Assembly: GCA_035573715.1 (NCBI GenBank)
Contig: DATLZZ010000008.1
Location: 4,116-68,115 of the forward strand
DNA length: 64,000 nt
Origin: JACPRL01 sp035573715
GTDB taxonomy: Bacteria > Acidobacteriota > Terriglobia > Acidiferrales > 2-02-FULL-67-57
Reading direction: 5' to 3'
The position numbers and the translations under genes were made by a program. The notes under the pieces were generated by a model that saw nothing but the letters and a program-made list of their open reading frames with translations, ran no database searches and was not told where the DNA came from. Shown piece by piece: positions 57,768-64,000 of this stretch. The stretch's first letter is position 1. The number at the start of each line of letters is the position of its first letter.

Positions 57768-57799
57768 AGCCCCGCCCGCTGGGCGGGGCTTTTATTTTT
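57768..57799 (+). terminator. Intrinsic terminator of the radical SAM locus
   Basis: Ten-base stem AGCCCCGCCC (57768-57777) with GGGCGGGGCT (57781-57790), three-base loop, then TTTTATTTTT. Confidence 0.9.
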
Positions 57800-57801
57800 C
57801 T

Positions 57802-58422
57802 ATGGCGAAGGGGGACACTCGGACGCGGGCGGCGATATGATTCCGCGCACATTCGGGCTGGGCGGCAGTGGTGGTGGTTGGAGGATCGCCCAGCGCGCCG
57901 AATGTCATCGATCGCCGGCGGATTGAGATTGCCGACCCCAGGATTCGCGGCTCGAAGCAGCCCTTCCACGCCGCCGAGCCGCTGGCGCTGAAGGATGCCG
58001 AGAAGCTCATCCAGCGCTGCGCCGAGTCAACCCACTCACTGGCCGTGAGCGCCGTCCGAGCTGTGCTGAGCGCTGTTCGCGCGCAAGGCTGCGAAGTTGT
58101 CGGCTGTGGGCTGCTCACCGGCTCCGGACGGCCGCTGCCCGGCCTTCCTGCCATATTGGCCTCTCATCCGCTCATCCACACCGCCGAGGGCGAGTTCTTC
58201 CGCGAAGCGTTGGCGCAGGCCAGCGAGAGGTGCACCCTGCCGATCATGCGCGTCCGCGAGCGCGAGTTGGAGGGGCGCGCTTCGGCCGCGCTGCGCCTGC
58301 CGGCCGACAAGCTGAACGCACGCATCGCCGGGCTCGGCAAGACTATCGGCCCTCCGTGGGCTCAAGACCAGAAGCTGGCAGCGCTCGCTGCCTGGCTGGC
58401 CCTCGCCGGTACGTCAAAGTAG
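57802..58422 (+). pseudogene. Uncharacterised protein gene interrupted by an in-frame TGA
   Basis: An ATG at 57802 opens M-A-K-G-D-T-R-T-R-A-A-I, then TGA (57838-57840), and the same frame continues F-R-A-H-S-G-W-A-A-V-V-V-V-G-G and stays open to 58422 (a GTG at 57868 gives 184 codons). The part after the TGA reads like the true start of the domain (a G-F-R-A-H-S-G-W-type beta strand), so a single GGA-to-TGA change would explain it. Later residues include R-R-I-E-I-A-D-P and a long helix. I do not recognise the family; the N-terminal pattern suggests an RNase H-like fold. Either a nonsense pseudogene, a sequencing error, or restart at the GTG. Confidence 0.6.
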
Positions 58423-58424
58423 TG

Positions 58425-58453
58425 TGGACACCGCTAGAACGTCTGTCTATAAT
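58425..58453 (+). promoter_or_regulatory. Promoter of the YjbQ gene
   Basis: TGGACA (58425-58430), 17-base spacer, TATAAT (58448-58453), starting 3 bases after the previous stop. The leader of about 110 bases includes a GCCCTG/CAGGGC palindrome. Confidence 0.7.
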
Positions 58454-58569
58454 CCCAACTTCTGAGTCCCCGGGACGGTTTCCGTCGTAGTCAAATTCAG
58501 GACCGCGCCTGCCACGGCCCTGCGGCAAGCTCAGGGCGGCCAGGCCAGGGCTGAGGAGCGAACGCGACC

Positions 58570-59064
58570 ATGAGCCAGAAGCCGGCCGCAGCCAGTTCTT
58601 CAACCTCCACCCTTGCCGAGCACTTCAACGGCTTCCGCATCAAGGCCGAGACCCTGACCGTTTCCACCCGTGAGCGGCTTGAGCTCATCAACATCACCGA
58701 GCGGCTGGCCGAGCAGGTGCGCTCGAGCGGCATCCGCGAAGGCCTGGCGGTGGTCAGTTCGCTGCACACCACCCTGGCGCTGTTCATCAACGAATTCCAG
58801 GGCGCGTTGCTGGACGACATTCGGACGTTTCTTGAGGAATCGGTCGTCCGCAACCGCTACTACAAGCACAACGATCCGGCGCACTCCGACTGCGATCGCT
58901 TGAATGCCGACGCCCACCTGCGCGCCCTGCTGCTCGGCCACAGCCTGGCGCTGCCGGTGCGCGACGGCGAGCTGCTGCTCGGCACCTACCAGTCGGTCAT
59001 CCTCGCTGAGCTCGACGGTCCCCGCGAGCGCGCCCTGCAGATACAGATTCTCGGCATGGCCTGA
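58570..59064 (+). CDS. YjbQ-family (UPF0047) protein
   Basis: 164 residues. The family motifs are visible: S-S-L-H-T-T-L-A-L near residue 60-68, N-E-F-Q near 71, and H-x-D-P-A-H-S-D-C-x-x-x-N-A-D-A-H near 98-114, where the His and Asp residues form the metal site. Some members have weak thiamine-phosphate synthase activity, and the physiological role is unclear. It is transcribed from its own promoter. The first about 20 residues are Ser/Ala-rich and probably disordered. Confidence 0.92.
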   Translation: MSQKPAAASSSTSTLAEHFNGFRIKAETLTVSTRERLELINITERLAEQVRSSGIREGLAVVSSLHTTLALFINEFQGALLDDIRTFLEESVVRNRYYKHNDPAHSDCDRLNADAHLRALLLGHSLALPVRDGELLLGTYQSVILAELDGPRERALQIQILGMA

Positions 59065-59393
59065 CCAATCGACGGCGAAAATAGAAAAAGAGAAAAGAGA
59101 CAGAAGGGCTGCCCATTTTTCGATTTTCTCTTTTCCGGTTTCATCTTCCGGATTCTGGCCTTCCTGTCTTGCGCCAGTCTTTCCATCGGCGGTAAGATAC
59201 AGGGGTTCTCCGACCCCGGTTGACCTACGGGAGAGACAACCCAAGGCGCCGGGGCGATACCGTGTCCCGCGAAAGCAGGACGCGACCCGCGCTGGCCGCA
59301 AGGCCAGTCCCGACAGAGTCGGGATTGGAAAGGAGAGCAGCGCAGCCTATACCCGGCTGTGTAAGGGGCGCGGGTATAGGCTGACAGGTTTTT
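59065..59393. other. Structured intergenic region upstream of moaA
   Basis: 329 bases with no ORF. First part (59080-59150): A-rich and T-rich tracts that can pair (GAAAAGAG with CTCTTTTC). Then at least five stems on the plus strand: TCTCC/GGAGA with GGTTG/CAACC, GTCC/GGAC with a CGCGAAAGCA loop, CTGGCC-GCAA-GGCCAG (GNRA loop), TCCCGAC-AGA-GTCGGGA, and the last perfect stem listed separately. It may be a riboswitch-like leader; a molybdenum-cofactor riboswitch is conceivable because moaA follows, but I could not match its conserved core. Confidence 0.5.
59345..59381 (+). promoter_or_regulatory. Perfect 10-bp hairpin next to the moaA start
   Basis: GCCTATACCC (59345-59354) and GGGTATAGGC (59372-59381) with a 17-base loop, then GACAGGTTTTT and the ATG at 59394. 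The T tract after the stem could make it a terminator, and the AGG is the only ribosome binding site, so the stem may control either transcription or translation. Confidence 0.55.
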
Positions 59394-60383
59394 ATGTTGA
59401 AAGACAAGCTCGGGCGCGAGATCACCGACCTGCGGGTCTCGGTCACCGACCGCTGCAACTTCCGCTGCATTTACTGCCGTTCGGCCGAGCCGGAGAATTA
59501 CCAGCCTCCCGAGCATCTGCTGACGTGGCCGGAACTGCTGCGCTTGTGCGACATCCTGGGGCGGCTGGGCCTGCGCAAGATTCGCGTCACCGGTGGCGAG
59601 CCGCTGGTGCGGCCCGGCCTCGAAGACTTCATCGCGCGGCTGGCGGCACTTGGCTACTACGACGACATCGCTATGACCACCAACGGGTACACGCTGGCCG
59701 AGCGCGTCCACACGTTGCGCGCCGCCGGCTTGCAGCGGCTCAACATCAGCCTCGACTCGCTGCGCCCGGAGCGCTTCGACGCCATCACGCGGACGCGCGG
59801 GGCGCTGACCCGCGTGCAGGCTGGCATTGACGCCGCGCAACGGACGCCGCTGGCTCCGGTCAAGGTCAACGTGGTGGTGGTGCGCGGGTTCAACGACGAC
59901 GAGATCGTGGACTTCGCCCGCGCGGCGCGCCGGGAAGGCTGGATCCTGCGCTTCATCGAGTTCATGCCGCTCGACGCCGACCACATCTGGGACCGCACCC
60001 GCGTAGTCCCTGCCGCGGAGATTCGCAGAACTCTAGAGGCTGCCGGCCTGCCGCTCGTGCCATTACCGCGCAACTACGCCAGCGAAACTGCCCAGCGGTT
60101 CCGCTTCGCCGACGGCACCGGGGAGGTGGGCCTGGTGGCGCCGGTGTCCGAGCCTTTCTGCGGCAAATGCAGCCGCATCCGCCTGACCGCCGATGGTAAA
60201 ATAAGGACGTGCCTCTTTTCCGAGGCCGACCACGACCTGCGCGGGCTAGTCCGGGGAGGGGCAAGCGACGCCGAGGTAGCCACCGAGGTCGAAGCCATCA
60301 TCCAATGGAAAGAGGAGGGACATCACATTAATGAACCTGATTTTCGCCCTCCCAGTCGTACAATGGTATTCATAGGCGGTTAG
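59394..60383 (+). CDS. moaA: GTP 3',8-cyclase (molybdenum cofactor biosynthesis)
   Basis: 329 residues. N-terminal radical SAM cluster C21-N-F-R-C25-I-Y-C28, G-G-E-P-L near residues 67-71, C-terminal second cluster with C-G-K-C-S-R-I-R-L and T-C-L-F near residues 256-275, and the G-G C-terminus needed for activity. MoaA converts GTP to 3',8-cyclo-dihydro-GTP with MoaC. No other moa genes follow; nadA is next, 3 bases downstream. The upstream region is strongly structured, suggesting control by RNA. Confidence 0.96.
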   Translation: MLKDKLGREITDLRVSVTDRCNFRCIYCRSAEPENYQPPEHLLTWPELLRLCDILGRLGLRKIRVTGGEPLVRPGLEDFIARLAALGYYDDIAMTTNGYTLAERVHTLRAAGLQRLNISLDSLRPERFDAITRTRGALTRVQAGIDAAQRTPLAPVKVNVVVVRGFNDDEIVDFARAARREGWILRFIEFMPLDADHIWDRTRVVPAAEIRRTLEAAGLPLVPLPRNYASETAQRFRFADGTGEVGLVAPVSEPFCGKCSRIRLTADGKIRTCLFSEADHDLRGLVRGGASDAEVATEVEAIIQWKEEGHHINEPDFRPPSRTMVFIGG

Positions 60384-60386
60384 GCC

Positions 60387-61535
60387 ATGGCATTGACTCA
60401 ATTGGAACCCGCGCTCAAGCCTCCCGAGACGATACGCGTCCCCGAGGTGGAAAAGGGCGTGGGGTGCGACCTCGAAAGCTACCTGCTCGTCCCCGACACC
60501 TCGCTCGATGACCGCATCGGCGCCGCGAAGGCGGCGCTGGGCGAGCGCGTGGTCATCCTCGGCCACCACTACCAGCGCGACGAAGTGGTCAAATTCGCCG
60601 ACTACCGCGGCGATTCGCTGAAGCTCTCGCAGCAGGCCGCTGCCACCCGGGCCGAGTTCATCGTCTTTTGCGGCGTGCACTTCATGGCCGAAAGCGCTGA
60701 CATCCTGCGCCAGCCCCACCAGCAGGTCATCCTGCCTGACCTCAACGCCGGGTGCTCGATGGCCGACATGGCCGACATCGGCCAGGTCGAAGATTGCTGG
60801 GAGCAGCTTGAAGGAATCGGCGGCCTCAAGGTCGTTCCGGTTACTTACATGAACTCCACCGCCGCCATCAAAGGCCTGACCGGCCGCGAGGGCGGCTCAG
60901 TCTGCACCAGCTCCAACGCCGCCAAGGTTTTCAAGTGGGCTTTCACGCAGGGCGAGCGCGTGCTCTTCCTGCCCGACGAACACCTCGGCCGCAACACCGC
61001 GTACCGGATGGGCATTCCGCTCGACGATATGGTGGTGTGGAATCCTTACCTGCCGCTGGGCGGGTTGACCGAAGAGCAGTTGCGCCGCGCCCGCGTCATC
61101 CTGTGGAAGGGCTACTGCTCGGTGCACCAGCGCTTTCTGCCCGAGCACGTCGAGCGCGTGCGGCGCGAGCACCCCGGCATCCGCGTCATCGCGCATCCGG
61201 AGTGCCGTTTTGAGGTGTGCGAGCTGGCCGACGACATCGGCTCGACCGAGCAAATCATCAAGAAAGTTGAAGCGGGGGCGCCGGGAACGAGCTGGGCTAT
61301 CGGCACCGAGATTCATCTGGTCAATCGGCTGGCAAAGTCGAACCCGGACAAGCACATCATTTCGCTCGACCCCAACGTCTGCGTCTGCACCACGATGTTC
61401 CGCATCTCACCCCAGCACCTGTGCTGGGCGCTGGAGAACCTGGTCGCCGGGCGGGTGGTGAACCGCATCCGGGTGGACGACGAGACGCGCCGCTGGGCGC
61501 GCGTGGCGCTGGAGCGCATGCTCAGCCTGGCCTGA
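60387..61535 (+). CDS. nadA: Quinolinate synthase
   Basis: 382 residues. N-terminal A-x-L-G-E-R-V-V-I-L-G-H-H-Y-Q-R-D-E-V, then N-A-G-C-S-M-A-D with the first cluster Cys, H-P-E-C near 270 and C-V-C-T-T-M near 333 with the other cluster Cys. NadA condenses iminoaspartate with dihydroxyacetone phosphate to quinolinate using a 4Fe-4S cluster, for NAD synthesis. nadB and nadC are not adjacent. It probably shares the moaA transcript. Confidence 0.97.
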   Translation: MALTQLEPALKPPETIRVPEVEKGVGCDLESYLLVPDTSLDDRIGAAKAALGERVVILGHHYQRDEVVKFADYRGDSLKLSQQAAATRAEFIVFCGVHFMAESADILRQPHQQVILPDLNAGCSMADMADIGQVEDCWEQLEGIGGLKVVPVTYMNSTAAIKGLTGREGGSVCTSSNAAKVFKWAFTQGERVLFLPDEHLGRNTAYRMGIPLDDMVVWNPYLPLGGLTEEQLRRARVILWKGYCSVHQRFLPEHVERVRREHPGIRVIAHPECRFEVCELADDIGSTEQIIKKVEAGAPGTSWAIGTEIHLVNRLAKSNPDKHIISLDPNVCVCTTMFRISPQHLCWALENLVAGRVVNRIRVDDETRRWARVALERMLSLA

Positions 61536-61541
61536 GGCACG

Positions 61542-61997
61542 ATGGGCAACGAAGAGCGCGAGCAGAAATTCTTCGACCGGCAGGAAGCCGAGAAGCTCCT
61601 TCCCCGCATCGAGCCTCTCCTGGTGGACGCCATCGCCAAGAAGAAAAAGCTGGAAGGAGTGGAGCAGGAATTCTCTCAGGTGCGCAACCGCATCCTGCTC
61701 TACGGCGGCATCATCCCGCCCTTCAGCTACCTGTCGGAGCGCAGGCAGGAACGCGAACAGCTCACGAAGGCCATTCGCACGGCCATCGAAAGCATTGAAG
61801 AGACCGGCTGTGTGGTTAAAGACCTCGACCTCGGCCTGGTCGACTTTCCCACCCTGCACGAAGACGAAGAGGTGTACCTCTGCTGGAAGCTGGGCGAGAA
61901 GCGCATTTTCTACTGGCACCGAATGGACGAGGGGTTCGCCGGCCGCAAGCCGCTCGACTCCGCCACGCCGGACTCCGACGCCCCGAAGCCCAACTAG
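61542..61997 (+). CDS. DUF2203 family protein
   Basis: 151 residues starting 6 bases after nadA. N-terminal F-D-R-Q-E-A-E-K-L-L-P-R-I-E-P-L, a coiled-coil middle, and the block V-K-D-L-D-L-G-L-V-D-F-P, then D-E-E-V-Y-L-C-W-K-L-G-E, R-x-x-Y-W-H diagnose DUF2203. Function unknown; the family is common in Acidobacteriota, Bacillus and related groups. The terminator overlaps its stop codon. Confidence 0.9.
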   Translation: MGNEEREQKFFDRQEAEKLLPRIEPLLVDAIAKKKKLEGVEQEFSQVRNRILLYGGIIPPFSYLSERRQEREQLTKAIRTAIESIEETGCVVKDLDLGLVDFPTLHEDEEVYLCWKLGEKRIFYWHRMDEGFAGRKPLDSATPDSDAPKPN

Positions 61998-62007
61998 CTT
62001 CGGTTTT
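61983..62007 (+). terminator. Intrinsic terminator of the moaA-nadA-DUF2203 unit
   Basis: CCGAAGC (61983-61989) pairs with GCTTCGG (61997-62003), 7-base loop, then TTTT. The stem includes the last codons of DUF2203. Confidence 0.65.
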
Positions 62008-62041
62008 CTGCAGGGACTCGGATTCACACTGGAGGTTTCTT

Positions 62042-64000
62042 TTGACGCAGGAAGCGCCCAAGCCCAACCGTTTGCAGAACGCGCGCAGTGCCTATCTCAG
62101 TTCGGCGGCGCACCAGCCAGTGGACTGGCATCAGTGGAGCGAGGAAGCCTTTGCTCGCGCCCGTGCTGAGAACAAGCCCATCCTGCTCGATATCGGCGCC
62201 GTCTGGTGCCACTGGTGCCACGTGATGGACGGGGAGTCGTACGAGGACCCGGGACTGGCCGAGTTCCTCAACGAGCACTTCGTCTGCGTCAAGGTGGACC
62301 GGGACGAGCGCCCCGACGTCGACGCCCGCTACCAGCGCGCGGTGCAGGCCCTCACCGGCCAGGGCGGGTGGCCGCTCACCGCCTTCCTCACGCCCGACGG
62401 CCGGGTCTTCTACGGCGGCACCTACTTCCCCCCCGATGGCAAGTACGGCCGGCCCGGGTTCCGCAGCGTGCTCGAGCGGGTGGCGGAGATCTTCCGCACC
62501 CAGCGCGACCGGGTGGAGGCGCAGGCGGAGGCGATCCGCGGCGTGATCGAGGAGCACCTGGACGAGAGCGCCCCCGGCGAGCTCTCGCCGGGGCTCCTCG
62601 CCGGCGCGGTCCGGAGCGCCACCCAGCTCTTCGACCCGCGGAACGGCGGGTTCGGCACGGCGCCCAAGTTCCCCCACCCCGCGGCGATCACGCTCCTGCT
62701 CCACCGCTGGCATGACGGGGCCGAGGACCTCCGCCCGGTGGTGGAGCAGACCCTCGTGGGGATGGCGCGGGGCGGGATCCACGACCAGCTGGGCGGCGGC
62801 TTCCACCGCTACAGCGTCGACGCGGAGTGGATCGTGCCCCACTTCGAGAAGATGACGTACGACAACGCCGAGCTCCTGAAGAACTACCTCGACGCCTACG
62901 CCGCGTTCGGCCGGGAGGAGTACGCCGAGGTGGCGCGCGGCGTCGTGCGCTGGGTGCGGGAGGTGGTCGCGGATCCGGCGGGGGGCTACGCCGCGAGCCA
63001 GGACGCCGACGTCGGGCTCCACGACGACGGCGACTATTTCACCTGGACCCACGACGAGGCCGCCGCGGTGCTGGATCCGGACGAGCTGGCGGTGGCCGCC
63101 GCCTACTACGACATCGGCGCCGCCGGCGAGATGTCGCACAACCCGGCGAAGAACGTCCTCTACGTGGCCACCACGCTGCCCGCGGTGGCGGCCCACCTGG
63201 GACTGTCCCGCGAGCGCGCGGCCGAGCTCCTGGCGTCGGCGCGGGCCAAGCTGATCCTCGCCCGAGCCGTGCGGCCGGCGCCGTTCGTCGACCGCACCCG
63301 CTACGCCAACTGGAATGCGATGATGGCGTCGGCGATGCTCCGGGCCGGTGCCGTGCTGGCCGACGAGTGGGCCGCCGGTCACGCGCTCCTCACCCTGGGG
63401 CGGCTCCGGGCCGAGAGCGCCGAGGACGACGCCGTGGCCCACACGCCGGGCGGCGTCCCCGGGCTCCTGGACGACCAGGTGCAGGTGGCGCAGGCCGCGC
63501 TCGACGCCCACGAGCACGCCGGCGACGACCGCTGGCTCGAGTGGGGTGTGCGGCTCATGGAACGGGTCTGGCGCGACTACCGGGACGAGGCGGGGGGAGG
63601 GCTGTGGGACACCGCGCGGGACCGCGGCGGCGAGGGATTCCTCGCGGCCCGGGCCAAGCCGGTGCAGGACGCCCCCACCCCGTCGGCCAACGGCACCGCC
63701 GGCGTGGTGTGCGCCCGGCTCCACGAGCTCACCGGCGACGCCCGTTGGGCCGACCGGCGGGACGAGCTCCTGCGCGCCTTCGCCGGCCGCGCCGCCGAGC
63801 TCGGCCTCTACGGAGCCACCTATTTCCTGGCGCTCGACTGGGCGCTCCACCCCGCGACCCACCTGGTGGTGGTCGGGGCGCGCGGGGACGCCGAGGCCGA
63901 CCGGATGCACCGCCAGGCGCTCGCGACCTTCGTCCCCCGGCGCGTCGTCCGGCGGATGGCGCCGGACGCGGTCGAGCGTCGCGCGCTGCCCGCCGCGCTC
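62042..64000 (+). CDS. DUF255 thioredoxin-domain protein (YyaL-type), partial
   Basis: 653 codons from a TTG at 62042 (GGAGG at 62031-62035) to the window edge without a stop. N-terminal thioredoxin-like domain with W-C-H-W-C-H (C56, C59), then an (alpha/alpha)6-barrel like N-acetylglucosamine epimerases, with G-G-F-G-x-A-P-K-F-P-H-P, G-G-I-x-D-x-L-G-G-G-F-H-R-Y and S-Q-D-A-D. This is the YyaL/spermatogenesis-associated protein 20 family; no reaction is proven. The first about 60 codons use the window's normal codons; after about base 62220, CTC for Leu, GGG/CGG-rich codons and higher GC dominate, so the gene may be a recombinant or chimeric join. Confidence 0.88.
   Translation, partial: MTQEAPKPNRLQNARSAYLSSAAHQPVDWHQWSEEAFARARAENKPILLDIGAVWCHWCHVMDGESYEDPGLAEFLNEHFVCVKVDRDERPDVDARYQRAVQALTGQGGWPLTAFLTPDGRVFYGGTYFPPDGKYGRPGFRSVLERVAEIFRTQRDRVEAQAEAIRGVIEEHLDESAPGELSPGLLAGAVRSATQLFDPRNGGFGTAPKFPHPAAITLLLHRWHDGAEDLRPVVEQTLVGMARGGIHDQLGGGFHRYSVDAEWIVPHFEKMTYDNAELLKNYLDAYAAFGREEYAEVARGVVRWVREVVADPAGGYAASQDADVGLHDDGDYFTWTHDEAAAVLDPDELAVAAAYYDIGAAGEMSHNPAKNVLYVATTLPAVAAHLGLSRERAAELLASARAKLILARAVRPAPFVDRTRYANWNAMMASAMLRAGAVLADEWAAGHALLTLGRLRAESAEDDAVAHTPGGVPGLLDDQVQVAQAALDAHEHAGDDRWLEWGVRLMERVWRDYRDEAGGGLWDTARDRGGEGFLAARAKPVQDAPTPSANGTAGVVCARLHELTGDARWADRRDELLRAFAGRAAELGLYGATYFLALDWALHPATHLVVVGARGDAEADRMHRQALATFVPRRVVRRMAPDAVERRALPAAL

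Noticed and set aside
59200..59393. Firm call of a molybdenum-cofactor, cobalamin or c-di-GMP riboswitch before moaA
   Set aside because: Stems are visible but I could not match the conserved core of any of these classes, so only a structured region is reported.
62024..63910. 628-codon minus-strand frame opposite the DUF255 gene
   Set aside because: A by-product of very high GC at third positions; the plus-strand protein has clear conserved motifs throughout.

Overview
The window looks like chromosomal DNA of a high-GC, Gram-negative soil-type bacterium, most probably an Acidobacteriota genome (perhaps metagenome-assembled). This rests on the mix of families seen: a dnaK-dnaJ-hspR heat-shock cluster, a Ser/Thr kinase fused to a TolB-like domain and TPRs, a double-length ThyX, a GT2 ceramide-glucosyltransferase-like enzyme, an ECF/FecR pair, an MJ0619/Tes-type radical SAM enzyme, and abundant small palindromic intergenic repeats. 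The lineage is inferred. There are no rRNA, tRNA, CRISPR, prophage or IS elements that I can see.

Layout. 0-6 kb: partial FmdE-like protein, an AT-rich gap with an orphan consensus promoter, an exported M24 peptidase, an exported methyltransferase, a MOT1-like molybdate transporter, an ICMT-like membrane methyltransferase and a PflA-like radical SAM protein. 6-10 kb: heat-shock operon dnaK, unknown 128-aa protein, dnaJ, hspR. 10-25 kb: housekeeping genes (DnaC-like ATPase, rpsA, HU, HIT protein, acyl-CoA dehydrogenase, rpmE, tandem ThyX, STAS protein, prfA, prmC, dinB, CCA-adding-type enzyme), with a DUF418 gene broken at the end of prmC. 25-36 kb: lon, a tricorn-protease remnant, M20 amidohydrolase, DinB-like protein, DUF1059, a GH3 enzyme, the kinase and an alpha/beta hydrolase. 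36-46 kb: DASS transporter, GT2, then an ECF sigma / FecR / dioxygenase-like / YceI operon, Fe/Mn SOD and two tandem PuuD-type membrane proteins. 46-53 kb: DUF2461, DedA, a lower-GC HEPN-like gene, queG and two GT-C type membrane proteins. 53-58 kb: a scrambled TPR-like pseudogene followed by a two-gene radical SAM locus with its own leader and terminator. 58-64 kb: a gene interrupted by an in-frame TGA, yjbQ, moaA with a structured leader, nadA, DUF2203, and a partial DUF255/thioredoxin gene whose composition changes sharply about 180 bases in.

How genes work together. The heat-shock operon is probably self-regulated by HspR, and Lon adds a second proteostasis component. prfA and prmC form a translation-termination pair (release factor and its methylase). 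The sigma/anti-sigma pair probably controls itself and two exported-protein genes. The MOT1-like transporter and moaA both touch molybdenum metabolism but lie far apart. The radical SAM pair is the most promising candidate for an under-described pathway. A membrane-lipid coupling role is suggested by the first enzyme's similarity to tetraether synthase-type proteins, but this is inference.

Regulation. Many genes carry sigma-70-like boxes with 17-18 base spacing. Several have the -10 box only 7-10 bases from the start codon, suggesting leaderless mRNAs. Small repeats (CTCTGTGG-type, AGTCGAAG-type, GGCTNNAGCC palindromes, a nested 96-base inverted repeat) sit in intergenic gaps, at a rearrangement junction and, apparently, in-frame inside two genes.
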